Below, in pieces: positions 16,507 through 26,858 of a DNA stretch of 44,309 bases (the first letter of the stretch is position 1; each line of letters starts with the position of its first letter). Under the pieces are notes generated by a model that did not search any database, was not told the origin of the DNA, and saw only the letters and a program-made list of their open reading frames with translations. This DNA is from Actinomycetaceae bacterium (lineage in GTDB: Bacteria > Actinomycetota > Actinomycetes > Actinomycetales > Actinomycetaceae): the NCBI GenBank assembly GCA_030524055.1, contig JAUNHH010000020.1, positions 1 through 44,309 on the forward strand. Reading direction: 5' to 3'. The translations under genes and the position numbers were made by a program.

Positions 16507-18336
16507 TTATTTGCGCTTGCCTTCCTTCTCGCCTTCTGCGTAGAGGGCGTCAACTTCATGGGCATAATCCGCAAGGACCTTCGAGCGGCGCAGTTTCAGT
16601 GATGGCGTCATATAGCCGTTTTCTACGGTGAAAGTTGCGTCAATAATGCGGAAACGGCGAATGGATTCCGCGCGCGATACCGCACGATTAGCTTTTTCAA
16701 TGGCCCGCTCTAGTGAAGCACGCACCTCTGGCATTTGTGCAGCCTGAACGGCATCTACAGCGGGGAGACCATGATTTGCGAGCCAGGTGGGCAACATATC
16801 CTGATCGAGTGTAAAGAGGACACCGATATAGGGACGGGCATCACCAACAACGACAACTGAAGAAATCAGGGGGTGGGTGGTCAACGCGTCTTCAAGAATA
16901 GCTGGCGACACGTTTTTGCCACCCGCAGTAACAATGAGTTCTTTCTTGCGTCCGGTAATAGTGATTTGCCCTTTACGGGAGATCGTTCCCAGGTCTCCCG
17001 TATGGAACCAGCCATCGACGAGAACTCGGGCCGTTTCTTCAGGCAGATTGTGGTAGCCCGGGAAAACAGAAATCCCTTTCAGGAGAACTTCCCCGTCCTC
17101 GGCAATACGAATCTGATTTCCCGGTAGGAGGAGTCCAACGGTACCGATGGGATTTGCCCCGGGCCGCTGAACGGCAATCGGACCAGTTGTTTCTGATAGG
17201 CCATAACCCTGGAGCAGAGTAATCCCTACGCCAGTGAAGAATTGGGCCAGATCATGGGAAAGGGGCGCCCCGCCAACAACAATGTGCTTGAGATTTGGCC
17301 CTAATACGTCACGGACTTTAGAGAGCACCAATTTATCGGCCAAAGAGTGGCGAAGACGAAGCATAGGGGAGGGCCCAAGAGCTGTCTGGCTGCGTAGTGC
17401 ATGATCTTTGGCTTGGCGAGCTGACCAGGAGAAGATCTTGCCCTTCAGGCCACCACCAGCTTTCGCTGCAGCCGCGTTATAGACCTTTTCCAGGACGCGA
17501 GGAACGGCTAAAAGAATCGTCGGCTTAAAGGAGGAAATATCCGACAGGAGATTTTTTACATCGGGAGAGAAAGAGATGACGCCGCGCCCCGCCAAGAGCA
17601 AATGCATAAGATAGCGCGCTAAAACATGTGCGACAGGGAGGAAAAGAAGCATTCGTGTTTCAGGATTATCGACCAGTTGCGGAAGGATCTGCCGAACTGA
17701 CTGCACTGTCCCGAAAAGATTCCGGTGAGTGAGGACAACCCCTTTAGGGCGCCCTGTCGTCCCCGAGGTGTAGACAATCGTGGCAATATCATCAGCGGAA
17801 ATAGCTTTGCGGCGTACATCCACGTTAGCGGGTGAGATGTCTTTGCCGTCAGTGTGGAGTTGCAGGAAAAGACCCTTATCAAAGGAACTCACCGCCCGTA
17901 CTCTGGGAGTACGCACCGATTCCACGAGCTCTGCTTGCTGTGAGGTAGCCGTAAAGATCTCGACGACTTCAGCGTCGGAAAGAATATGCGCAATTTGAGC
18001 CGCTGAATCTGATTCATAAATGGGTACTGTCCGTGCCCCAATGGTCAAAATAGCGAGGTCAAGAATCATCCACTCATAGGAGGTGGAGGCTAAGATAGCA
18101 ACTGACTCACCTGCTTGGATACCGCGTCCAATAAGTCCCTGCGCGATGGTGGTGACTTCTGATTGGAGTTGGGCGGCAGTAATAGGACGGACCACGCCTA
18201 CTTCGCCGCGCTGCTCGACAGCGATTTCGGTCGGCCGCTTTCGGGCACGCTCCAATAGCAGAGAAGGGACGATGTCCCGATGGCCAAGGCTAAAACGGGC
18301 CTTTTCGGACCAAGAACCATCACGGTGGCGTCGCAT
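16507..18336 (-). CDS. long-chain fatty-acid-CoA ligase (FadD15-like), copy B
   Basis: A 609-residue acyl-CoA synthetase, paralogous to the next gene downstream along nearly its whole length. The P-loop is YTSGTTGRPKG at 189-199, the A5 motif LLQGYGLSETTGP, and the hinge ITGRKKELIVTAGGKNVSP. ATG 18336 is chosen for GAGGAG eight bases upstream, as earlier in-frame starts lack an SD. A -10 TAGGAT on the minus strand at 18389-18394 gives a leader of about 45 bases. The C-terminus ends in a lysine-rich tail (EGEKEGKRK). It heads a three-gene unit (ligase B, ligase A, SDR). The two ligases probably differ in chain length or purpose, which the sequence does not decide. Confidence 0.9.
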   Translation of the reverse strand: MRRHRDGSWSEKARFSLGHRDIVPSLLLERARKRPTEIAVEQRGEVGVVRPITAAQLQSEVTTIAQGLIGRGIQAGESVAILASTSYEWMILDLAILTIGARTVPIYESDSAAQIAHILSDAEVVEIFTATSQQAELVESVRTPRVRAVSSFDKGLFLQLHTDGKDISPANVDVRRKAISADDIATIVYTSGTTGRPKGVVLTHRNLFGTVQSVRQILPQLVDNPETRMLLFLPVAHVLARYLMHLLLAGRGVISFSPDVKNLLSDISSFKPTILLAVPRVLEKVYNAAAAKAGGGLKGKIFSWSARQAKDHALRSQTALGPSPMLRLRHSLADKLVLSKVRDVLGPNLKHIVVGGAPLSHDLAQFFTGVGITLLQGYGLSETTGPIAVQRPGANPIGTVGLLLPGNQIRIAEDGEVLLKGISVFPGYHNLPEETARVLVDGWFHTGDLGTISRKGQITITGRKKELIVTAGGKNVSPAILEDALTTHPLISSVVVVGDARPYIGVLFTLDQDMLPTWLANHGLPAVDAVQAAQMPEVRASLERAIEKANRAVSRAESIRRFRIIDATFTVENGYMTPSLKLRRSKVLADYAHEVDALYAEGEKEGKRK

Positions 18337-18388
18337 CTTGTGTGCTCCTCGTTGGGGCGGGTGCAGCCCGTTATGGGCAGTCACACTG

Positions 18389-18394
18389 ATCCTA
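18389..18394 (-). promoter_or_regulatory. -10 element for the acyl-CoA ligase operon
   Basis: TAGGAT on the minus strand, about 52 bases before the ATG of copy B. No strong -35 is seen. Confidence 0.4.
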
Positions 18395-18437
18395 GTGTGT
18401 GCTGGGCCTTTTATGTGACGCTACGGGTGTTAACTAT

Positions 18438-18469
18438 GCCCGAGGTGCCATTCTCACAGCACCTCGGGC
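18438..18469 (-). terminator. glnA terminator hairpin
   Basis: An 11-bp perfect stem GCCCGAGGTGC / GCACCTCGGGC with a 10-base loop begins 8 bases after the glnA stop. The T-run (CTTTTT) is on the glnA-proximal side, so on the minus strand the hairpin has no U-tract after it. It probably still separates glnA from the ligase operon. Confidence 0.65.
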
Positions 18470-18476
18470 GAACTTT

Positions 18477-19901
18477 TTACAGGTCGTAGTAAAGCTGGTA
18501 CTCGAAGGGGTGTGGGTAAACGCGCATTGGCGCCACCTCATTGCGTTCCTTGTAATCCAGCCAGGTGTCAATCAGATCCTGAGTGAAGACATCGCCTTCG
18601 GTGAGGAACTCATAGTCCGCCCGTAGCGCTTCCAAAGCGCCTTCGAGGGAATTGGGAAGTTTCGCAATATCCTCGAATTCTGTCGGCGGGAGTTCATATA
18701 GGTCTTTATCAATTGGAGCAGCTGGTTCGATCCTGCGGCGAATGCCATCAATTCCAGCCATCAAACAGGCAGAGAAAGCCAGATAGGGGTTAGCAGACGG
18801 GTCCGGAACGCGATATTCAATGCGCTTGGCTTTGGGTGAGGTTCCGGTGACAGGAATGCGAATACATGCCGAACGATTCCGTGCCGAATAGACAAGATTC
18901 ACTGGCGCCTCAAAGCCGGGAACAAGACGCCGGAAAGAGTTCAGTGACGGGTTAGTAAAGGCGAGCAGGGCAGGAGCGTGGAGAAGAAGGCCGCCAATAA
19001 ACCAGCGGGCGGTGTCAGAGAGGGAACCATAACCGCGTTCGTCGTAGAAAAGAGGCTCGCCATCTTTCCATAGCGAAAGGTGAGTGTGCATTCCCGAGCC
19101 GTTATCACCAAATACTGGTTTAGGCATAAAGGTCGCGGAGTGACCGAATTCCAACGCCGTATTCTTAATGACGTACTTGAACTTCATCATGTCGTCAGCG
19201 GCGGCTTTAAGAGTGGTGAAACGGTAGTTAATTTCCTGCTGACCAGCAGAACCTACTTCGTGGTGGGCTCGTTCAACAATGAGGCCAACTTCAGCCATAC
19301 GCTGGGACATGACATCACGAAGATCCGCAAAATGATCCGTTGGAGTAACGGGGAAATAACCGCCTTTCACAGGGGTTTTAAAGCCGAGATTCCCGCCAAC
19401 TTCTTCGCGGCCACTATTCCAGTGTGCACCGGCCGAATCCAGGGAGTAAAAAGAACGCTGAGGGGAAACGTCAAAGCGGATGTCGTCGAAAAGGAAGAAT
19501 TCGGCTTCCGCTCCGATGAAACATTGGTCAGCAATGCCAGTGGAACGCAAATAGGCTTCAGCTTTAGCGGCGACTTGGCGTGGATCCCGAGAGAAAGGCT
19601 CGTCAGTAAAAGGATCAACGATAGAGAAAATCACGACCAGCGTTTTTGCCGCACGGAAAGGGTCGATATACGAGGCAGTCACATCAGGGACAAGCTTCAT
19701 ATCGGATTCGTGAATCGCAGTAAAACCGCGGATTGACGAACCGTCAAACATGAGTCCTTCTTCAAGGGCAGCCCCGTTAAATTCTGATGCGGGAATAGTG
19801 AAGTGCTGCTGCACCCCGGGAAGGTCGCAGAATCTGACGTCGATAAACTCGACTTTCTCTGCATTAATGAATTCGATGACCTCTGCCGGAGTGGAAAACA
19901 T
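18477..19901 (-). CDS. glnA: glutamine synthetase type I
   Basis: GlnA, 474 residues (the usual GSI-beta length), which makes glutamine from glutamate, ammonia and ATP as a cytoplasmic dodecamer. Visible are the beta-grasp N-terminus, FDGSSIRGF at 52-60, the metal-binding EAEFFLF at 132-138, a HEVG...E metal segment, and NRSACIRIP. The adenylylation-site Tyr is Y402 in KDLYELPP, so the enzyme is of the type regulated by GlnE. ATG 19901 is chosen because [12 protein letters not shown] is the family N-terminus. A longer frame starts 18 codons upstream without conservation. TAGGG lies about 9 bases before the ATG, and a -10 TACACT is on the minus strand at 19990-19995. No GlnR-type box was recognised. 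Confidence 0.97.
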   Translation of the reverse strand: MFSTPAEVIEFINAEKVEFIDVRFCDLPGVQQHFTIPASEFNGAALEEGLMFDGSSIRGFTAIHESDMKLVPDVTASYIDPFRAAKTLVVIFSIVDPFTDEPFSRDPRQVAAKAEAYLRSTGIADQCFIGAEAEFFLFDDIRFDVSPQRSFYSLDSAGAHWNSGREEVGGNLGFKTPVKGGYFPVTPTDHFADLRDVMSQRMAEVGLIVERAHHEVGSAGQQEINYRFTTLKAAADDMMKFKYVIKNTALEFGHSATFMPKPVFGDNGSGMHTHLSLWKDGEPLFYDERGYGSLSDTARWFIGGLLLHAPALLAFTNPSLNSFRRLVPGFEAPVNLVYSARNRSACIRIPVTGTSPKAKRIEYRVPDPSANPYLAFSACLMAGIDGIRRRIEPAAPIDKDLYELPPTEFEDIAKLPNSLEGALEALRADYEFLTEGDVFTQDLIDTWLDYKERNEVAPMRVYPHPFEYQLYYDL

Positions 19902-19989
19902 ATGTATATGCCCTATCTGGCCCGTGGGACCGGTCCGGTGAACCCTAGGGCTCACCTATGGGTAGTCACGAATCCGCAACCGGGAATTC

Positions 19990-19995
19990 AGTGTA
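19990..19995 (-). promoter_or_regulatory. putative -10 element for glnA
   Basis: TACACT on the minus strand gives a leader of about 80 bases. GAATTC occurs on both sides of it (19984 and 20000), possibly half-sites of an unknown operator. Confidence 0.35.
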
Positions 19996-20067
19996 ATAAG
20001 AATTCGATTCCTTTCGGCGGGGCTGTCCGTGATGTGACCCTGGGCGGTCAATCCTATTCACGAGGCC

Positions 20068-20121
20068 GGGGCGCGAAAGAGAATGCCTGGCCTCTTCCAG
20101 ATGTTTAGCGCCCCGCCCTCG
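20068..20121 (-). terminator. inverted repeat after the 79-residue gene
   Basis: GGGGCGC (20068-20074) and GCGCCCC (20108-20114) can pair across 33 bases, which contain the nested GAGGCC/GGCCTC possibility. The right arm merges with a one-mismatch copy of the 12-mer (CCCCGCCCTCGC, 20111-20122). It could end the 79-residue gene on the minus strand. The remainder of 19902-20136 holds the glnA promoter and nothing else recognisable. Confidence 0.35.
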
Positions 20122-20136
20122 CGAATTGACTGGGGA

Positions 20137-20376
20137 CTAGTCGGGGAGGACGAGCCCCTCCACCTCTTCAATAGTGACAAGTAACTGAATGGCAAGTTCC
20201 ATTGCCTGAACCCCATCCACCCCATAGACAGGCTGCACAAAGTTACTCTCCAGGCCTGAGGAACGAATCATGACCTGCCATTCGGAATGAGGATCATTAG
20301 GGCGGGCCACTTGAGGAATAGAAAGAGTGACAAGAACAGGGCGTCCATCATCGGTCTCATAATGACGCTCGATCAT
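20137..20376 (-). CDS. small conserved-looking protein, 79 residues
   Basis: A small acidic soluble protein starting [21 protein letters not shown], with WQVMIRSSG and a C-terminal helix [17 protein letters not shown]. The layout (a basic N-terminal strand, then D-G-R-P-V, and a late amphipathic helix) resembles the DUF6968 group of actinobacterial small proteins, but I cannot confirm this. It is a real gene by its start: ATG 20376 has GAGGAGG eight bases upstream. It is divergent from uvrC with about 50 bases between the two starts, and upstream of glnA on the same strand. Function unknown. Confidence 0.65.
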   Translation of the reverse strand: MIERHYETDDGRPVLVTLSIPQVARPNDPHSEWQVMIRSSGLESNFVQPVYGVDGVQAMELAIQLLVTIEEVEGLVLPD

Positions 20377-20415
20377 AATGACAACCTCCTCAAGGCTATG
20401 GCCTACTCAGGCGCG

Positions 20416-20421
20416 TACAGT
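20416..20421 (+). promoter_or_regulatory. -10 element for leaderless uvrC
   Basis: TACAGT ends 7 bases before GTG 20429, the start that fits the UvrC family. This is the same geometry as uvrA, uvrB and parA. Confidence 0.5.
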
Positions 20422-20428
20422 AGAGGAT

Positions 20429-22450
20429 GTGGCAGATCCTTCGACCTACCGTCCCCGCACTGGAGATATCCCCACATCGCCAGGAGTCTATCGTTTTAGC
20501 GATGAACATGGCCGTGTGATCTATGTCGGCAAAGCCAAGAATCTGCGATCGCGTCTGACCTCTTACTTCCAGGACCTATCCAATCTGCACCCGCGTACCC
20601 AGCAGATGGTGACGACGGCAGCTCACGTTCAATGGACCGTTGTCGCTTCGGAAGTAGAAGCGCTGACCCTCGAATTTCAGTGGATTAAGGAATTTGATCC
20701 GCGATTTAATGTCATGTATAAGGACGACAAGTCCTACCCCTATTTAGCTGTCTCAATGGGGGAAAAATTCCCTCGAGTTCAAGTCACCCGCGAATCTAAA
20801 AGGAAAGGCGACCGATTTTTCGGTCCCTACACCCAAGTGTGGGCGATACGCGAAACTATTGACCTTCTCTTGCGTGTATTTCCTGTACGCACGTGTTCTT
20901 CAGGTGTATTCCGCCGCTCAGCAGCCCAAGGAAGGCCCTGCCTTTTAGGGTATATCGATAAATGCTCCGCGCCTTGTGTGGATCGTATTTCTGAAGCGGA
21001 TCACCGTCTTCTCGCCGAAGACCTGTGTGACTTTATGGAAGGGCGAACAGGGCCTGTTATTCGCGATTTAGAGGCGCAAATGCGCTCCGCTTCAGCCTCA
21101 TTAGACTTTGAGACCGCAGCTCGACTGCGCGACGATGTCGCTGCCTTAAAAACTGTTCTCGAACGCAATCGCGTGGTTCTTGATGATGGTACTGATGCCG
21201 ATGTTTTCGCCATGGTGGCCGAAGATCTTGAAGCGGCAGTCCATGTTTTCCATGTGCGTGGGGGGCGGATTCGCGGTACCCGAGGATGGGTTGTCGATCG
21301 GATTGATGGAGCCTCAGAAGAGGCACTGATGGCGCGCCTTTTAGAACAGGTCTATGGGGAAGCGCCTCAGGCTCAAGCGCCACTGCGCGGCCGCCACCAA
21401 CGCACTGAAGCACCAGCGTCAGTTGACGATGTTGCTCATACGCCAACGCGGGCAATCCCCCGAGAGGTCCTCGTGTCGCAACTGCCAGAGGATGGAGATG
21501 CCCTGAGTGAATGGCTCAGCCAGCGACGCGGAGCGAAAGTGCGTATTTCTGTGCCCAAGCGGGGAGCAAAAGCGCATTTAATGGAGATGGTGCACACAAA
21601 TGCGAAAGAGGCACTGGTCCTTCACCGGACCAAGCGCGCAGGTGACATTACCCATCGCTCTAAGGCATTGGAGGAACTCGCTGAGAATATTGACCTACCA
21701 GGTGCACCCTTACGCATTGAGTGTTACGACATTTCCCACACGGGAGGTAGCGACCAGGTCGCGTCAATGGTGGTCTTTGAAGATGGTATGCCTCGCAAAG
21801 ATGCCTACCGTACCTTTAATATCCGCGGTGAATCTGGTGAAGGAGCCACAGATGATACGGCCGCAATGGCCGAGGTTTTAGGGCGTCGTTTCCGACGTTT
21901 AGCGGCAGAAGAAGCAGGAATGTCTGGCGAGGACGAGGACGGGGTGGCGCTTGCCTCGGGCCCCATCGATGCCACCACGGGTAAAGCGCGCCGCTTTTCT
22001 TACCGGCCGGATTTAGTGGTGGTTGATGGTGGGTTGCCCCAAGTAAATTCTGCGCGCGTTGCCCTCGAAGAAGCCGGAGTCGATATCCCTGTTGTTGGCC
22101 TCGCCAAACGTCTCGAAGAAGTCTGGATACCGGGGGAGGAGTTTCCCGTGATTTTCCCGCGGGCTAGCGCTGCCCTGCACCTCCTTCAACACCTGCGGGA
22201 TGAATCCCACCGTTTTGCTATTACCAAACACAGGAAAAAGCGAGGTAAAGGACAAACTCGGTCCGTTCTTGACGGTATTGATGGCTTGGGGCCCACCCGT
22301 CAAGCGGCACTGTTGCGGGCATTCGGCTCGGTCAAACGGCTGCGAGCAGCAACTATTGACGAGATTGCCTCGGTGAAAGGGATTGGTCCGTCCTTGGCTG
22401 CCACCATTCACGCTGGTCTTGCTTCTAGCGAAAATGAGTCAACAGCATGA
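20429..22450 (+). CDS. uvrC: excinuclease ABC subunit C
   Basis: UvrC, 673 residues, which makes both incisions in nucleotide excision repair. The GIY-YIG nuclease (3' incision) starts with GVYRF at 19-23 and IYVGKAK at 31-37. The UVR domain ([16 protein letters not shown]) binds UvrB. An RNase H-like nuclease (5' incision) follows, with [12 protein letters not shown] and DLVVVDGG, then a double helix-hairpin-helix ([25 protein letters not shown]). GTG 20429 is chosen because [15 protein letters not shown] matches the family start and a -10 sits 7 bases upstream. The frame opens earlier at 20378, but that ATG is one base from the divergent gene start. The gene carries an antisense 12-mer copy (DEDG) in a poorly conserved linker. 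No SOS box was seen. Confidence 0.97.
   Translation: MADPSTYRPRTGDIPTSPGVYRFSDEHGRVIYVGKAKNLRSRLTSYFQDLSNLHPRTQQMVTTAAHVQWTVVASEVEALTLEFQWIKEFDPRFNVMYKDDKSYPYLAVSMGEKFPRVQVTRESKRKGDRFFGPYTQVWAIRETIDLLLRVFPVRTCSSGVFRRSAAQGRPCLLGYIDKCSAPCVDRISEADHRLLAEDLCDFMEGRTGPVIRDLEAQMRSASASLDFETAARLRDDVAALKTVLERNRVVLDDGTDADVFAMVAEDLEAAVHVFHVRGGRIRGTRGWVVDRIDGASEEALMARLLEQVYGEAPQAQAPLRGRHQRTEAPASVDDVAHTPTRAIPREVLVSQLPEDGDALSEWLSQRRGAKVRISVPKRGAKAHLMEMVHTNAKEALVLHRTKRAGDITHRSKALEELAENIDLPGAPLRIECYDISHTGGSDQVASMVVFEDGMPRKDAYRTFNIRGESGEGATDDTAAMAEVLGRRFRRLAAEEAGMSGEDEDGVALASGPIDATTGKARRFSYRPDLVVVDGGLPQVNSARVALEEAGVDIPVVGLAKRLEEVWIPGEEFPVIFPRASAALHLLQHLRDESHRFAITKHRKKRGKGQTRSVLDGIDGLGPTRQAALLRAFGSVKRLRAATIDEIASVKGIGPSLAATIHAGLASSENESTA
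21933..21944 (-). repeat. 12-mer CCCCGYCCTCGT, copy 5
   Basis: ACGAGGACGGGG on the + strand, in the acidic linker of uvrC (E-D-E-D-G). Confidence 0.85.
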
Positions 22451-22501
22451 TTCCCCCGTGCCATAGCAATTCCACAGCCATAAAGATGGCATCCTTAACC
22501 C

Positions 22502-23461
22502 ATGAGTGAAGGACATGAGGATCACGCTGAGACGCCTCCAGCGGTTCCGCAGGGCATACGTCAACGCGATGTCGCTACCCCTGCGCCGCTTCCCTTAACC
22601 AATGAAGTTCTTATTATTACGGGCATGTCCGGAGGCGGCCGTACAGGAGCAGCACGCGCTTTAGAAGACTTGGACTGGTATGTGGTGGATAATCTTCCAC
22701 CAGCAATGCTTCCCGCCCTCGTCGGAATGATGGACCCCAATGGTGCCGTTGGCGGAGTGCACCGACTTGCTGTTGTTGTCGATGTCCGTTCACGGAGTTT
22801 CTTTGCTGATTTCCGTGTTGTTATGGAACGGCTTAAAGAAAGTGGCGTTGCTTTCCGGATTCTTTTCCTTGAAGCTGATGAAGCAACATTGGTGCGCCGC
22901 TACGAATCAAATCGACGTCCCCATCCGTTGCAATCTGGTGGGACTATTCTCGATGGCATTCGAGCCGAAGCAGAACTCCTTGGCCCACTGCGCCGTATTT
23001 CGGATGAGATTATTGATACGTCGCGAATGAGCGTCCATGATTTAACGCGCCATATTCGTGACGTTATTGCGGGCGAAGCCCAGCGTCCCCTTCAACTCAC
23101 TGTTATGTCTTTTGGCTTTAAACACGGTCTGCCTTTGGACGCGGATCACGTCTGCGATGTGCGTTTCCTGAAAAACCCATTTTGGGTGGATGAATTGCGC
23201 CATTTAACAGGCAAAGATGAGGCTGTGGCGACCTATGTTCTCAACCAACAAGGGGCTCGAGATTTTGCTGCAGGATATGCTGATCTCCTTGCCCCAATGT
23301 TGGATGGGTACTTGGCAGAGCTCAAGCCTTTTGCCACTATTGCCATTGGGTGCACTGGCGGGAAACATCGCTCTGTAGCGATGACCGAATTTATTGGCGC
23401 ACGCCTGCGCAATAAGGGCTTTACCGTTCGGGTCCTGCACCGCGATCTGGGGAGGGAATAA
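22502..23461 (+). CDS. rapZ: RapZ/YvcJ-family nucleotide-binding protein
   Basis: A 319-residue RapZ (YvcJ) family protein, with an N-terminal P-loop domain (GMSGGGRTGAA at 41-51) and the C-terminal signature GCTGGKHRSVAMTE near 280. In Enterobacteria RapZ is an RNA adaptor that tunes GlmS, while in Gram-positives YvcJ binds and hydrolyses nucleotides. The actinobacterial role is less clear. The usual P-loop Lys is Arg here, common in actinobacterial members. The N-terminal ~34 residues (EDHAETPPAVPQ...) are a low-complexity extension. It starts 51 bases after uvrC and overlaps yvcK as TAATG. The order uvrC-rapZ-yvcK-whiA is conserved across actinobacteria. No clear SD precedes ATG 22502, so its initiation is uncertain. 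Confidence 0.95.
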   Translation: MSEGHEDHAETPPAVPQGIRQRDVATPAPLPLTNEVLIITGMSGGGRTGAARALEDLDWYVVDNLPPAMLPALVGMMDPNGAVGGVHRLAVVVDVRSRSFFADFRVVMERLKESGVAFRILFLEADEATLVRRYESNRRPHPLQSGGTILDGIRAEAELLGPLRRISDEIIDTSRMSVHDLTRHIRDVIAGEAQRPLQLTVMSFGFKHGLPLDADHVCDVRFLKNPFWVDELRHLTGKDEAVATYVLNQQGARDFAAGYADLLAPMLDGYLAELKPFATIAIGCTGGKHRSVAMTEFIGARLRNKGFTVRVLHRDLGRE

Positions 23462-24465
23462 TGGTCTATCTCGATGCAGCCGGATGGATGCAGCGCGGTG
23501 ACAATGGCCGATCTGTTGTTGCTCTCGGAGGTGGGCACGGCCTATCTGCGACTCTACGTGCCTTAAGGCACATCACCAGGCGCCTCACTGCCGTTGTGAC
23601 CGTTGCCGATGATGGTGGCTCTTCGGGCCGTCTGCGCCAAGAAATGGAGATTTTGCCTCCCGGTGACCTGCGGATGGCCTTGGCAAGTCTGTGTGAAGAA
23701 AGTGAATGGGGCCTAACGTGGCGTGACGTTATGCAAACCCGTTTAGTCACCCAAGGTCCGATGGATGGACATGCCTTGGGGAATCTCCTGATTGCTGGCC
23801 TATGGCAATTGCTCGACGACCCTATTGAAGGTCTTGACTTGGTTGGACGTCTTCTTGGAGCGTCCGGCCGAGTTCTGCCAATGGCGTCAGTACCACTGCA
23901 TATCGAAGCAGAGTTGGATGATAATGGTCGAAATTATACAGTCTCTGGTCAATCCCGTGTGGCCGTGGCTCCTGGTCGAGTGACTCATGTGGCCCTCACC
24001 CCGGCCGAACCTCCCGTCCCACCCCAGGTCACCCAGGCTATTTCTGAAGCTGACTGGGTCGTTTTAGGGCCGGGTTCGTGGTACACCTCAGTTATCCCGC
24101 ATCTTCTAGTTCCGCAACTTTGCGACACTCTGGTCAACACTGAGGCGCGCCGCGCATTGGTGCTGAACTTGTCCTCCCAAACAGGCGAAGCCGAAGCAAT
24201 GACCACCGCGGATCATGTCCGTGTCATTGGTGACCATGCTCCTGACTTTAAACTGGATGTGGTGATAGCAGATCCAACGGCTACTGACGATATTGATGAA
24301 CTCATTGCAGTCTCCGAAGACTTGGGGGCGCGAGTTCTTCTCCGGCAGGTCCGAACAGGGGACGGACGTGCCCACCATGATCCGTTGCGGCTTGCTGCTG
24401 CCTTGCGTGACGCCTTTGATGGCTTCCTTGGTGAAGTTGGGCGTTCCGAAGCATGGCTGTCCTGA
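23461..24465 (+). CDS. yvcK: YvcK/CofD-like protein (gluconeogenesis and cell-shape factor)
   Basis: A 334-residue CofD-like UPF0052 protein. It has the nucleotide-binding loop ALGGGHGLSATLRALR at 21-36, ADDGGSSGRLR at 49-59, and PPGDLRMAL. YvcK (CuvA) binds UDP-sugars and is needed for growth on gluconeogenic carbon and for normal cell-wall synthesis in Bacillus, Listeria and mycobacteria. It starts on the last base of the rapZ stop (TAATG), so translation is coupled. An N-terminal extension of about 16 residues precedes the conserved core. Confidence 0.95.
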   Translation: MVYLDAAGWMQRGDNGRSVVALGGGHGLSATLRALRHITRRLTAVVTVADDGGSSGRLRQEMEILPPGDLRMALASLCEESEWGLTWRDVMQTRLVTQGPMDGHALGNLLIAGLWQLLDDPIEGLDLVGRLLGASGRVLPMASVPLHIEAELDDNGRNYTVSGQSRVAVAPGRVTHVALTPAEPPVPPQVTQAISEADWVVLGPGSWYTSVIPHLLVPQLCDTLVNTEARRALVLNLSSQTGEAEAMTTADHVRVIGDHAPDFKLDVVIADPTATDDIDELIAVSEDLGARVLLRQVRTGDGRAHHDPLRLAAALRDAFDGFLGEVGRSEAWLS

Positions 24466-24492
24466 GAGTCCACTGACGTGAAAGGAGACCTC

Positions 24493-25476
24493 ATGTCCCT
24501 GACCTCTGACATGAAAGACGAATTGGCGCGCACACCGGTTGACAAAGCAAGTGTGATTGCGGCGGAGGTAGCAGCAACCCTGCGTTTCGCAGGCGGATTA
24601 CATTTAGTGGGCGGCCGGATTCTGATTGAGGCAGAGTTGGATTCCCCTGTTGCTGCGCGCCGTTTACGCGCGTTTTTAGCGACGTTATATAACGCCGAGT
24701 CCACTGTTGTTGTGGTCTCAGGTGGGTCCTTGCGGCGTGGCAAACGCTATGTGGTGCGCGTTGTGAAAAAGGCCGATGAATTGGCCAGAATGACGGGATT
24801 AGTTGACCAGGTTGGTCGGCCAGTGCGCGGTCTTCCTGCGACGCTGGTTGCCAGCGGTAGGGAAGAGGCAGCTGCCGTGTGGCGTGGAGCCTTCCTTGCA
24901 CGCGGTTCATTGATGGAACCGGGGCGTTCGACCTCGTTAGAAGTGACGTGTCCAGGTCAAGAAGTGGCTTTGGCAATGGTCGGATGTGCCCGGAAATTGG
25001 GGGCAACTGCACGGTCCAAAGAAGTGCGTGGAGCCGATCGGGTTTCTGTACGCGATTCAGAGTCAATTGGTTCCCTCATTGAAGCGATGGGGGCACAGCA
25101 AACCCACACAGCCTGGCAGGAACGTCGAGAACGCCGCGAAGCGCGGGGAAGTGCCAATCGTTTGGCGAATTTTGACGATGCGAATCTGCGTAGATCTGCT
25201 CGCGCCGCCGTTGCTGCTGGGGCACGGGTTGAGCGTGCCTTTGAGATTTTGGGAGATGAAGTTCCTGAGCATCTTCTTGAAGCTGGACGTTTGCGTTTGG
25301 AGTTTAAACAGGCGTCGCTGGAAGAGCTGGGAAAGAAAACAGATCCGCCGCTAACGAAAGACGCAGTCGCTGGACGTATTCGTCGTCTTTTGGCAATGGC
25401 TGACAAGGTCGCGCATGAACGTGGGATTCCCGACACTGAAACGGCATTGACCTTGGAGATGCTCGAAGACGACTGA
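24493..25476 (+). CDS. whiA: WhiA-type DNA-binding regulator
   Basis: WhiA, 327 residues. The N-terminus is a degenerate LAGLIDADG homing-endonuclease fold ([11 protein letters not shown]...[14 protein letters not shown]). The C-terminus is a helix-turn-helix ([29 protein letters not shown]). In Streptomyces it triggers sporulation septation with WhiB. In non-sporulating Gram-positives it affects division and chromosome segregation. ATG 24493 has AAAGGAG six bases upstream, while the earlier in-frame GTG at 24478 does not. It is the last gene of the uvrC-rapZ-yvcK-whiA run. Confidence 0.96.
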   Translation: MSLTSDMKDELARTPVDKASVIAAEVAATLRFAGGLHLVGGRILIEAELDSPVAARRLRAFLATLYNAESTVVVVSGGSLRRGKRYVVRVVKKADELARMTGLVDQVGRPVRGLPATLVASGREEAAAVWRGAFLARGSLMEPGRSTSLEVTCPGQEVALAMVGCARKLGATARSKEVRGADRVSVRDSESIGSLIEAMGAQQTHTAWQERRERREARGSANRLANFDDANLRRSARAAVAAGARVERAFEILGDEVPEHLLEAGRLRLEFKQASLEELGKKTDPPLTKDAVAGRIRRLLAMADKVAHERGIPDTETALTLEMLEDD

Positions 25477-25489
25477 CGAAAAAACGGGA

Positions 25490-25541
25490 GGATGTGATCC
25501 ACGATGGGCACAACTGTGCCTATTGGGTCACATTCTTTCCT
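25490..25541 (+). terminator. whiA terminator (two-tier hairpin)
   Basis: GATGTGATCC (25491-25500) can pair with GGGTCACATTC (25525-25535) around an inner perfect hairpin GGCACA-AC-TGTGCC (25507-25520), followed by TTTCCTT. It begins about 14 bases after the whiA stop. Confidence 0.55.
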
Positions 25542-25543
25542 TA

Positions 25544-25555
25544 ACGAGGGCGGGG
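25544..25555 (-). repeat. 12-mer CCCCGYCCTCGT, copy 6
   Basis: ACGAGGGCGGGG on the + strand, intergenic, right behind the whiA terminator. Confidence 0.85.
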
Positions 25556-25577
25556 AACGAGACTTCTACCACGAAGT

Positions 25578-25606
25578 TTGGAGGACGTTCGACACTGCTT
25601 TAGGTC
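25578..25606 (+). promoter_or_regulatory. candidate gap promoter
   Basis: TTGGAG (25578-25583), 17 bases, then TAGGTC (25601-25606). The -10 overlaps a second copy of GGTCACATTC (25603-25612), which also occurs 77 bases upstream in the whiA terminator. The choice of promoter is tentative. Confidence 0.35.
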
Positions 25607-25636
25607 ACATTCCGGTGTACATTTGTTGTGCTGGAA

Positions 25637-26731
<1,095 letters not shown>

Positions 26732-26756
26732 TTTCGCGATGAGCGATTAACGTGAG

Positions 26757-26795
26757 AATGCGCCCGTGTACGCACAAAGCGTGTACGGGCGTATT
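26757..26795 (+). terminator. hairpin between gap and pgk
   Basis: CGCCCGTGTACGC (26761-26773) pairs with GCGTGTACGGGCG (26779-26791), with two G-U pairs, and the stem extends four further pairs into AATG/TATT. The loop is 5 bases. It is strong, but only TTCC follows. It may attenuate read-through or protect the gap mRNA 3' end. Confidence 0.7.
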
Positions 26796-26816
26796 CCATG
26801 TCTACGCAAGCACGCA

Positions 26817-26828
26817 CCCCGTCCTCGT
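26817..26828 (+). repeat. 12-mer CCCCGYCCTCGT, copy 7
   Basis: CCCCGTCCTCGT, intergenic between gap and pgk. Confidence 0.85.
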
Positions 26829-26858
26829 ACATTCACCCCACATTGCTAAAGAGGCATT

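Noticed and set aside
19080-19736. 218-residue frame antisense to glnA
   Set aside because: Contained entirely inside the conserved glnA gene, with no start signals.
20378-20428. Earlier start for uvrC at ATG 20378
   Set aside because: The ATG is one base from the divergent gene's start and the extra 17 residues are not family-like. GTG 20429 has a -10 at the right distance.
22622-22655. RapZ P-loop lacking Lys as a sign of an inactive protein
   Set aside because: GxSGxGR variants are common in actinobacterial RapZ, so this is not evidence of decay.
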